64,000 bases of DNA from Cytophagales bacterium. Lineage in GTDB: Bacteria > Bacteroidota > Bacteroidia > Cytophagales > Microscillaceae. The stretch lies in contig RDZE01000014.1 of NCBI GenBank assembly GCA_004293905.1, forward strand, positions 124,001-188,000, read 5' to 3'. The position numbers were made by a program, and so were the translations under genes. Below are positions 45,181 to 51,730 of the stretch, one piece after another. Under the pieces are notes generated by a model that was not told the DNA's origin, made no database searches, and worked only from the letters and a program-made list of their open reading frames with translations. How positions within the stretch are numbered: the first letter of the stretch is position 1; every line of letters begins with the position of its first letter.

Positions 45181-46112
45181 AACTATTAGACCAATACATA
45201 GCCAAACTAACCAAACTCAACAGAGGTGTAACACAATATGGCAAAGCACCACACAAACCCGTTTTTTTATTGGCTATTCTCGATGAAATAGAGCAAGGCA
45301 GGATAACAGAAAATAAAGTTTACATTACGCCTGAATTGGTCGCGACTTTCAAGGATAACTTCGCGCTCTTGGTAGATACGCCCCATAAAGCAGACTTTAT
45401 ACAGCCTTTCCATTATTTGCAAGGTGATAAATTTTGGTTTGTGCAAGGCAAAGATAATCAGCTTGTTAGCACTTTCATTCGGAGTTTCAACATCTTGAAC
45501 GAAAAAGTAGATTTTGGCTTTTTTGATGATGATTTGTTTATGCTTTTGGCGCAAGCGAACACACGCGATATTATCAAAGTCGTGTTGTTAGATACTTTCT
45601 TTCCTACGACAAAGGCGCAATACCTACAAAACAAAGGCAAGGGAGGCTATAGCCAAGACATAGAGCAAAGTATTTTGCAAGACTCGCCTACGCCCTACAG
45701 CTTGCCTACCACAGACGAGGAGGAGCAATTTGTGAGGGGCGGACTGTTCAAGAAGCTCATTCCGCAAGTGTATGGTTTTACTTGTGCTATTTCGGGCATG
45801 AAGGTTATATCGAATCACGGATTTTTGTTTATTGATGCGTGCCATATCGTGCCGTTTAGCGTGTCGAAAAACGACACTGTAGGCAATGGCATCGCGTTAT
45901 GTCCGAACCTGCACCGCGCCTTTGATAGAGGGCTGATAGGCGTAGATACTGACTATAAGGTGCTTGTTTCTAATGCCTTTGCAGAAAACGAAAACAATCC
46001 CTACAGCCTGAAAGCCTTAGCAGGCAAGCCCATAACCTTGCCTTTTGGCGAAATCCATTACCCCAAAAAGGAAAATTTCGAATGGCATTTGGCGAATGTG
46101 TTTAAGGCATAA
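45177..46112 (+). CDS. HNH restriction endonuclease with probable DNA sulfur-binding domain
   Basis: A 311-residue protein. Residues 20-90 (GKAPHKPVFLLAILDEIEQG, then FIQPFHYLQGDKFWFVQ) resemble the sulfur-binding domain (SBD) of ScoMcrA-type type IV enzymes, with the APHKPxxLL helix and the PFHYL...DKFW strand. Residues 190-260 are an HNH nuclease: FTCAISGMKV, the DACHIVPFS core, then NGIALCPNLHRAFDRGLIGVD. The known members cut DNA carrying phosphorothioate (Dnd) or 5-methylcytosine marks, restricting foreign modified DNA. No dnd or modification genes occur here, consistent with a type IV role. Overlaps the PUR/HTH gene by four bases. HNH is certain; the SBD call is inference. Confidence 0.8.
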   Translation: MKLLDQYIAKLTKLNRGVTQYGKAPHKPVFLLAILDEIEQGRITENKVYITPELVATFKDNFALLVDTPHKADFIQPFHYLQGDKFWFVQGKDNQLVSTFIRSFNILNEKVDFGFFDDDLFMLLAQANTRDIIKVVLLDTFFPTTKAQYLQNKGKGGYSQDIEQSILQDSPTPYSLPTTDEEEQFVRGGLFKKLIPQVYGFTCAISGMKVISNHGFLFIDACHIVPFSVSKNDTVGNGIALCPNLHRAFDRGLIGVDTDYKVLVSNAFAENENNPYSLKALAGKPITLPFGEIHYPKKENFEWHLANVFKA

Positions 46113-46226
46113 CCCTAAACACTTTATTTTTGACTTTCAATTTCACTATAACAAACCAATTCACATGGAAAAGAGCAATCCGAACCTAAAGTATTTGCCA
46201 AATACAATTTAGGCGATATCGTAGTA

Positions 46227-46856
46227 TTGCGAAGTTTTGCCACACATTGCATAAAGGTAGGCAAGGAATTTCACTTCAAAGAAAGCGCGCCTATCAATGT
46301 TTCGCCTTTTATGGTCATCATAAGAGCAGATAGAAACGAAAAAGCCTATCGAGTAGATAGTAGGCAAAGCCAAGACTTTGTGCGTTATCGCTGTATGTGG
46401 TATGACCCGAATAAGGGTGATTTTCAAGAAGATGTATTTTTTGAGAGCCTTTTGTTCAGGATAGCCAGCTACCAAGACATACAAACAAGGGAAGCCCTAA
46501 AAAAACAAGAAGAATTACTTTTTGGCAAAACTTGTATGTTTAGAACACGCGAGTTTGAAATGAGCAAGGTCTTTCCTGAAAAACAGCCCTACAACCGCTT
46601 CCGAGAAGTAGTAAACTTTATTCCTCCCGATTTGATAGTGATGGGTTTTAAGACTGCAAAAGACTTGGGAGATGATGGGAAATATACCAAGCCCATTGTT
46701 TGGCGTAATGAAAAACAAGAGGTTATTCGTTATGACTTTGAGGATAGGATTGTCTGCCAATGGTACAGCACAACACAAGGAAAATTCCTCAAGAAAGATT
46801 TTATCCCTCATGTGTTGTCTTTTGCCGAAATTATCCTTAATATTGCAGAAGTATAA
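46227..46856 (+). CDS. Two-copy DUF2158-like protein with a likely frameshifted start
   Basis: As read from a TTG at 46227 it has 209 residues, but the same frame is open back to 46152 and its upstream text (EPKVFAKYNLGDIVVL) clearly belongs to the domain. No ATG lies in that frame. An ATG at 46165 would supply MEK if one A were added to the run at 46168-46171, so a one-base deletion (or sequencing error) is likely. Two copies of a similar unit are visible: SPFMVI ... RYRCMWYDPNKGDFQEDVF and PPDLIV ... RIVCQWYSTTQGKFLKKDF; both recall DUF2158 (YodC), small proteins with GDxVxLKS and CxWF. Function unknown. It sits between the HNH gene and the RT. Confidence 0.6.
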   Translation: MRSFATHCIKVGKEFHFKESAPINVSPFMVIIRADRNEKAYRVDSRQSQDFVRYRCMWYDPNKGDFQEDVFFESLLFRIASYQDIQTREALKKQEELLFGKTCMFRTREFEMSKVFPEKQPYNRFREVVNFIPPDLIVMGFKTAKDLGDDGKYTKPIVWRNEKQEVIRYDFEDRIVCQWYSTTQGKFLKKDFIPHVLSFAEIILNIAEV

Positions 46857-46867
46857 AAGGATAGATA

Positions 46868-47062
46868 GTGAACAATTATCGTGTGTTCGCTTTATATGCA
46901 CAACCCCTTGAGATAGAGGAAAGGAAAGCAAGTGATAACGAGGAATTAGCGGGTTTGGTTTCCATTTTGACTATATTTATTTTCAATGTGTTGATTAGAT
47001 TTGTTGAGCCACTTTATTGCGAGCGACAAACAGGTAAGAGTTGCTTGTGTGCTTGCACCTAA
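46868..47062 (+). CDS. Possible small membrane protein ahead of the RT
   Basis: GTG at 46868, preceded by AAGG, opens 64 codons. A hydrophobic segment LAGLVSILTIFIFNVLIRFV (about 28-47) could span the membrane, and four Cys follow near the end. It lies in the gap before the RT and overlaps the left part of the structured region, so it may be a chance frame. If real it would be a natural toxin-like effector candidate. Confidence 0.2.
   Translation: MNNYRVFALYAQPLEIEERKASDNEELAGLVSILTIFIFNVLIRFVEPLYCERQTGKSCLCACT
46996..47003 (+). promoter_or_regulatory. Possible -7 element of the RT-leader RNA
   Basis: TAGATTTG fits TAnnTTTG and lies just left of the densest hairpin region, so a transcript would begin near 47010. 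No TTG at the usual distance is seen (nearest TTTG ends 26 bases away). Confidence 0.25.
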
Positions 47063-47232
47063 CTCCATAAGGAGGCAAAGCAAGTTTGCAAGGTCTAATG
47101 CTACTTCGAGCAATGTAACAACATTCTTGCGGAGGCGTTTCAACCACTTACGTTTTGAAAGCCAATATCCTTAGATATTCGTTTTAGGGAGTTAATCCCT
47201 CCTTACGAAATCCGATTCAAAGTTCACTATTT

Positions 47233-47287
47233 AGGGGAGTATTTCATCTTACCCGTTCATTCGGTTGATGCTCCCTTATCCTTTTTT
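47233..47287 (+). terminator. Terminator-like hairpin just before the RT gene
   Basis: Stem AGGGGAG (47233-47239) / CTCCCTT (47271-47277), stacked on CATC/GATG and CCG/CGG, then ATCCTTTTTT. It would end a leader RNA and let only part of the transcription continue into the RT gene. Confidence 0.5.
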
Positions 47288-47299
47288 ATACTTACCTAC

Positions 47300-49198
47300 A
47301 TGGCAGACAAGCAAGAAACAAGCAAAACAAAATATACAGCCCCAAAGTACCTCAAGATGCGAGGCTATATGCACGTTACAGGCAAGATAAAAACCTCGCC
47401 TAATGACAAGAAGAAGGAAACACCCCAAGAACGAGATAGGCGTTTTGGGCAAAAGCTATCTAATGCGGAGTATATCAAAAGATATAATTTTTTTCCTTTG
47501 TTGAAGTACATCAAAATAGAAAACAAGTACAAAAAGCAAAACAACAAAGAAGAAGAAAAAGCGGGTAATATGGTTTTTATCTACAAAAATAGCAAAGAGC
47601 CTTTGCGCAAAAATGAACCCAAAGAACGCCCCATAGAATACCCTACGCACAATGACGCATTGATATATGCCTTTTATGCACAGGAGTTATTAGCTCCTAT
47701 GTATGAGCATTTACTTTCCCTCAACCCCAAACTAAGCGAAAGCGTAATAGGGTATCGGAAAATTCCTATTGATACAAAAGACCAAGAAAAAGGCTGTAAA
47801 AGTACCATTCATTTTTCGAAAGATGTTTTTGAGCATATCCAAAAATTAGGCGAGTGCTATACCCTGACCTTTGACATCAAAAACTTTTTTCCCTCGCTCA
47901 ATCACATAAAATTGCGGGAAGCCTTGTTAGAACTCATAAAAAAATATGCGGAACAACCCAAAAACATAGATAAAAACACAAAAACCGCGCAAAAAATAAC
48001 CTATACACGCCTTCATAAAAAATTGAAGGAATGGGAAAGCTATTTCAAAAATGATAAACTCCCACCCGACTTGTATAATGTTTACAAGGCGGTAACGCGC
48101 TATGCGTATATGCTTTTGCGCGACCTAAAGCGCACAGATGGCAAACGAGGGTTTGATGAGGCAAGATTAGCCAAAATTAGACAACAAGGCATAGATGCTT
48201 TTTTTGCCAACCCAAAAGAAATGCGCGAATATATTGCAGAAAACAACATCACAATTCACAAAAACGGCAAAACAGGCATACCACATGGCTTGCCTATCAG
48301 TGCGTATTTGGCGAATATTTATATGCGTTCTTTTGACGAGGCTGTTATGGAGAAACTTGCCCAAATAGACGAAAGATGTTTGTATAGACGCTACTCTGAC
48401 GATATGATTGTAGTCTTTCCTGCCCAAAAATGCTACAAAGAAATGTTTGAGGCTTTTTTTAATCAGACTATCAAAAATATTAACTTGAAAATAGCCCCTC
48501 ACAAAACAGAGTTTTTTTGGACTGAAAAAAATGAACAAGGCTTTTGGAGAACCCATAAGGAGGTAGCTTTTCAAGTGGGCAATGAAAAAGCCGAAATACA
48601 AATCAAACGACAACCTTATCCCATTACATATTTAGGCTTAGAATATCATGGCGAATGTGAAGCCCCAAACAAAGAAGGCAAGCGTTTAGATGTAAGGCTT
48701 AAAAATGCGTCAATCCACAAATTTTATCGCAGAATGGACATGGCAGTGCGTAGGCAAGTTAGGCGAGCCTTCCAAAAGCAAGACAAAGACCTTGCGCCTA
48801 ATCCTATCGTATTTCGCAGAAGATTGTATAGGCGGTTCAGTACAAGGGGCGCGAACAAAAAATATAGAAATACGCCAAAAGAAGAGCCAAAAGATAAAAT
48901 CACGCCAAGACGCATCAAAAGGCTTACCTATAACGAAGCATTGGGTTACTTTACTTTTACCCATGAATATCCTAAAAAGAAACCCAATAAGAAAACTAAA
49001 AAAGAAGAGTACCCTGAAAGTATGAAGCATAAAGGCAATGCGATTACCTTTGCCAAACGTTGCGATTATATCTTTTGGGGCGCACCTGCTAAGGGCTTGC
49101 CTGCTCCAAGTATTATGCTTAGGCAATACAGAAAGGCAAATAAACTTTTAGAAAAGCGTATAGCGTATTGGATTGAGTATTACAAAAAACAATTATAG
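47300..49198 (+). CDS. Reverse transcriptase, defence-type (DRT/UG-like), class unresolved
   Basis: A 632-residue RNA-directed DNA polymerase. Catalytic parts are intact: TLTFDIKNFFPSLNH (Asp192), GIPHGLPISAYLANIYM (326-342), RRYSDDMIVVF (YSDD 365-368), KTEFFW (402-407) and TYLGLEYHG (443-451). About 80 residues (230-310) lie between the first catalytic motif and the GIPHGLPIS motif, an insert with a helical look (LPPDLYNVYKAVTRYAYM). The first 110 residues (YLKMRGYMHVTGKIK) and the Arg/Lys-rich C-terminus (RRMDMAVRRQVRRAF) are not known domains. No retron NAxxH/VTG marks, no maturase or HNH domain of group II introns, and no variable-repeat cassette of DGRs is seen. Together with the structured leader, a DRT/UG-type defence RT is the best reading. 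Confidence 0.78.
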   Translation: MADKQETSKTKYTAPKYLKMRGYMHVTGKIKTSPNDKKKETPQERDRRFGQKLSNAEYIKRYNFFPLLKYIKIENKYKKQNNKEEEKAGNMVFIYKNSKEPLRKNEPKERPIEYPTHNDALIYAFYAQELLAPMYEHLLSLNPKLSESVIGYRKIPIDTKDQEKGCKSTIHFSKDVFEHIQKLGECYTLTFDIKNFFPSLNHIKLREALLELIKKYAEQPKNIDKNTKTAQKITYTRLHKKLKEWESYFKNDKLPPDLYNVYKAVTRYAYMLLRDLKRTDGKRGFDEARLAKIRQQGIDAFFANPKEMREYIAENNITIHKNGKTGIPHGLPISAYLANIYMRSFDEAVMEKLAQIDERCLYRRYSDDMIVVFPAQKCYKEMFEAFFNQTIKNINLKIAPHKTEFFWTEKNEQGFWRTHKEVAFQVGNEKAEIQIKRQPYPITYLGLEYHGECEAPNKEGKRLDVRLKNASIHKFYRRMDMAVRRQVRRAFQKQDKDLAPNPIVFRRRLYRRFSTRGANKKYRNTPKEEPKDKITPRRIKRLTYNEALGYFTFTHEYPKKKPNKKTKKEEYPESMKHKGNAITFAKRCDYIFWGAPAKGLPAPSIMLRQYRKANKLLEKRIAYWIEYYKKQL

Positions 49199-49260
49199 AA
49201 GCATATCATAACACATTAAACCTTCCAAAATTATTCAAAAATACAAAGAAAGATTTTGAC

Positions 49261-49827
49261 TCATATCATTTTTTGCCAATCAACCAGAAATTTTTTACGC
49301 TCTTCTTCCCCTCCTTTTACTTCTATTTCCAATTTTTTTTGCGCTCTTTGTATGGAAGTCTGAATCAAAGAATGTTCTATCATTTCATTTTCAGCGAAGC
49401 CCATCTTCTCGAAAATTGAAATAATCCTTTCGCCACCAAATTTTTTAAAAATAGGGTCTTCCAAACTTACATAAAAATAAACATCAGAGATTTTGGGGTT
49501 TAACGCATAGATTTTTTTTAGGAAATTGTCTTCTACACTGAAAAAAGGATGGTGCTCTACCATACAAATTCCTTGAATGCTTTGAACATCTACCTTATGC
49601 GTTTCCAAAGATGTTTCCAAAGCACTTGCCAACCAAATATTTTGTTTTTCGCCAAATAGTTGTGTAAGCATCTGATAAGCTGGAGGAAAAAAAGCAACCC
49701 AATAAATATTGTTAGATGATTGCCAATAATTGTTCTCAATATTTCCCCATTTCGCTACTTGCGATTTCCATACTTTATCGTGTAAAGTAAATGCATTTTT
49801 TTTCCAAAAATTGAACCAAGAAAACAT
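49261..49827 (-). CDS. Conserved hypothetical protein
   Basis: About 188 residues from the ATG at 49827 (MFSWFNFWKKN); a longer frame upstream is just basic A/T-rich text. A C-terminal block SLEDPIFKKFGGERIISIFE followed by KMGFAENEMIEHSLIQTSI and QRAQKKLE is a pattern I recall from a small Bacteroidota family (residues about 120-170), and the N-terminal part looks like an alpha/beta fold (NNIYWVAFFPPAYQMLTQLF). Function unknown. It converges on the RT gene (stop 49198) and diverges from the beta-lactamase gene, so it closes the accessory block. Confidence 0.72.
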   Translation of the reverse strand: MFSWFNFWKKNAFTLHDKVWKSQVAKWGNIENNYWQSSNNIYWVAFFPPAYQMLTQLFGEKQNIWLASALETSLETHKVDVQSIQGICMVEHHPFFSVEDNFLKKIYALNPKISDVYFYVSLEDPIFKKFGGERIISIFEKMGFAENEMIEHSLIQTSIQRAQKKLEIEVKGGEEERKKFLVDWQKMI

Positions 49828-49929
49828 AGATGAATTATTTTTTTTAACAAAGTTATACTTTTTTTTGAATTTTACTAAAAAAAACGAAATTTTTACTAAA
49901 AAGGAGAAGCGAATACACAAAACCATTTT

Positions 49930-49961
49930 TTTGATTTCACTGAATAAAATACTTACATTTG
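49930..49961 (+). promoter_or_regulatory. Promoter of the beta-lactamase gene
   Basis: TTTG (49930-49933), 20 bases, then TACATTTG (49954-49961), an exact consensus. The ATG is at 50028, so the leader is about 60 bases. Confidence 0.6.
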
Positions 49962-50027
49962 TATTGATAAATAGTGTAAATCTATAAAATAATAGCTAAA
50001 ACAACTAACCTAACACTCATTAAAAAT

Positions 50028-50936
50028 ATGACAAGACTCCTACTAACTATCTCAATATTTTTACTAATGGCGAGTTGCCAAACTTCCCCTAAAAAGACAG
50101 ATTTAGACTTATTAAGGGATAAAATAGCACAAATCATTTCGGAAAAAAAAGCAACCGTTGGTATAGCAATCAAGCATAACAACGATACTCTTTCTTTCAA
50201 TGGAGAGAAACATTGTCCTTTGCAAAGTGTGTTCAAATTTCATATATCATTGGTTGTTTTGTCGGAGATAGACAAAGGGAAATTCTCTTTGGAACAAAAA
50301 ATAACCATCAAAAAAGAAGAACTTTTGCCCAAAGACTTATGGAGTCCGCTTAGGGACGAAAATCCGAACGGTGGCACTTTTACCATCGCCCAACTCATTG
50401 AATACAGCATTATTCAGAGCGATAACGTAGCTTGTGATGTACTCATACGACTCATCGGAACGCCCAAAACAGTGGAAGAATATTTTAAGAAAAATAACAT
50501 TGCCGATATAGCCATTACTTTCAACGAGAAAGACATGCAGGCAAAATGGGAGAATATGTTTCAAAATTGGACAACGCCCAACGCCACCAACCAAATACTT
50601 GCCATGTTTTATGACAATAAAAACAACTTACTTTCTAAAAATAGTTACGATTTTTTTTGGAAAACAATGAAGGCAACCACCACAGGAGCAAAACGATTAA
50701 GAGGTTTTTTACCCAAAGAAACCATAGTAGCCCACAAAACTGGTACTTCGGGCACAAACAAAGCAGGACTCACACCCGCAACTAACGATGTTGGCATTGT
50801 ATATTTGCCCAATGGACAATATTTTATCATCAGCATTTTTGTTACTGACTCTATGGAAAGTGCCGAAAACAATGAAAAAATAATTGCTGATATTGCAAAA
50901 GCAGTCTACGACCATTATACGACTTCTGCAAAATAG
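50028..50936 (+). CDS. Class A (A2-like) beta-lactamase lipoprotein
   Basis: A 302-residue serine beta-lactamase. A lipobox LLMASC (Cys17) makes it a lipoprotein. The active-site motifs are complete: SVFK (Ser67, Lys70), SDN (131-133), the omega-loop Glu in FNEKDM (Glu167), and KTG (237-239) in VAHKTGTSG. The NWTTPNATNQIL stretch and the N-terminal HCPLQSVFKFHI fit the A2 subgroup (CepA, CblA, CfxA, PER) typical of Bacteroidota chromosomes. It hydrolyses penicillins and usually cephalosporins; substrate range cannot be read. Divergent gene 49261 is upstream and ytxJ follows 38 bases later. Confidence 0.93.
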   Translation: MTRLLLTISIFLLMASCQTSPKKTDLDLLRDKIAQIISEKKATVGIAIKHNNDTLSFNGEKHCPLQSVFKFHISLVVLSEIDKGKFSLEQKITIKKEELLPKDLWSPLRDENPNGGTFTIAQLIEYSIIQSDNVACDVLIRLIGTPKTVEEYFKKNNIADIAITFNEKDMQAKWENMFQNWTTPNATNQILAMFYDNKNNLLSKNSYDFFWKTMKATTTGAKRLRGFLPKETIVAHKTGTSGTNKAGLTPATNDVGIVYLPNGQYFIISIFVTDSMESAENNEKIIADIAKAVYDHYTTSAK

Positions 50937-50974
50937 AGAAACTTTTCCACTCTCAAAAAAGTTATATAAGCATT

Positions 50975-51319
50975 ATGATTACTTGGAAAAACATAGAAAA
51001 CGAACAAGTCTTAGAAAAACTCTTGTCGCAACCAGAAAATGAAGAAACGCCTATTCTCATCTTCAAACATAGCACGCGCTGTTCCATCAGTGCCAATGTG
51101 TTAGACCGCCTACAACGACAGTGGGACACCAAATCGCACGAGGCGGTGCAAACCTATCTGATAAAAGTGATAGAAGAACGTCCCCTTTCCAATGCCCTAT
51201 CGCAACGCTTGGGAATCACGCACGAGTCGCCACAACTTTTTTTGTTAAAGAACGGAAAGCTACTTTTTCACGCTTCTCACTATGACATTAGCTACAATGA
51301 AGTGAAAAAAAATCTCTAA
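50975..51319 (+). CDS. ytxJ: YtxJ, bacillithiol-system thioredoxin-like protein
   Basis: A 114-residue thioredoxin-fold protein with a single active-site cysteine: LIFKHSTRCSISANVLDRL (Cys near 36), and the cis-Pro region THESPQLFLL near 84. The FKHSTRCSIS text is the signature of YtxJ, annotated as a bacillithiol-system redox-active protein, thought to reduce bacillithiolated proteins. Its presence implies the organism makes bacillithiol; biosynthesis genes are not in the window. 38 bases after the beta-lactamase gene, in the same direction. Confidence 0.88.
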   Translation: MITWKNIENEQVLEKLLSQPENEETPILIFKHSTRCSISANVLDRLQRQWDTKSHEAVQTYLIKVIEERPLSNALSQRLGITHESPQLFLLKNGKLLFHASHYDISYNEVKKNL

Positions 51320-51346
51320 AACAGACTTTTATCTCCTATAATATAC

Positions 51347-51354
51347 TACCTTTG
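51347..51354 (+). promoter_or_regulatory. -7 element of the cobalamin locus promoter
   Basis: TACCTTTG, 18 bases before the riboswitch P1 stem. The -33 match is poor (CTTTTA around 51326-51331), so the promoter may be weak or activator-dependent. Confidence 0.4.
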
Positions 51355-51371
51355 CAAAGTAATTGGTAGAA

Positions 51372-51570
51372 AGTGTGTAAAGATGCAAATCAATCACATT
51401 TTCTTTAAAAGGGAATACGGTGCAAATCCGTAGCTGTCCCCGCAACTGTAAGTGCCACAGAAATACCCTAAGTAGTATTTCAAATGTTGTCTTTTTGAGC
51501 CACTGTATCTAAAAATTATGGGAAGGCGACAACATTCAGCACAAGTCAGGAGACCTGCCAAATACACACT
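51372..51570 (+). ncRNA. Cobalamin riboswitch
   Basis: The class I adenosyl- or cobalamin-riboswitch core is clear: GGGAATACGGTGCAAATCCG then GCTGTCCCCGCAACTGTAAG (51411-51452) and the 3' core GTCAGGAGACCTGCC (51545-51559). P1 closes with AGTGTGTA (51372-51379) and TACACACT (51563-51570), eight perfect pairs. It precedes btuB by 160 bases and turns off the locus when vitamin B12 is plentiful. The long gap 51320-51730 is otherwise only leader. Confidence 0.95.
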
Positions 51571-51730
51571 ATTTTTCAAAGCTTTCGGGTGAAAAGGCTA
51601 AGAAGACGCTATAGAAGATAAACCTTCACAACAATAGTATTGTCAAAATGCTAAAAAGAAGGATTTTATAACGCCTTATTTTCCTAATCACCCCTTATAC
51701 AACATTATTAACCATTAAAAAACACAAATT
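51571..51730 (+). promoter_or_regulatory. Expression platform between riboswitch and btuB
   Basis: 160 bases of leader. A small hairpin TTTC-GGGT-GAAA with flanking GC pairs lies at 51581-51600, then A/T-rich text. No strong T-run terminator follows, so translational control, as in other Bacteroidota, is more likely than attenuation. Confidence 0.35.

Larger units (their letters stand above)
46865..47290 (+). ncRNA. Candidate structured non-coding RNA of the RT system
   Basis: The 443-base gap 46857-47299 has no convincing gene but many hairpins: CTCC/GGAG (47063-47074), AATGT/ACATT (47112-47125), GGCgTTTCAA/TTGAAAGCC (47134-47163, one bulge), AATATC/GATATT (47164-47179), AGGGA/TCCCT (47186-47200), and a three-tier hairpin 47233-47277 (AGGGGAG/CTCCCTT, CATC/GATG, CCG/CGG) followed by CTTTTTTAT. 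Long-range pairs ATAGTGAAC (46865-46873)/GTTCACTAT (47222-47230) and TAAGGAGG (47068-47075)/CCTCCTTA (47198-47205) would close it. It ends 10 bases before the RT ATG. The left boundary is uncertain, the densest part being 47003-47290. Confidence 0.4.

Noticed and set aside
46857-47299. CRISPR array or repeat array before the RT
   Set aside because: Hairpins differ from each other and there are no regularly spaced direct repeats; GGAGGC occurs twice only.
47300-49198. Retron, group II intron or DGR reverse transcriptase
   Set aside because: No retron NAxxH or VTG marks, no maturase or HNH domain and no intron domain V/VI, and no template/variable repeat pair or target gene in view.
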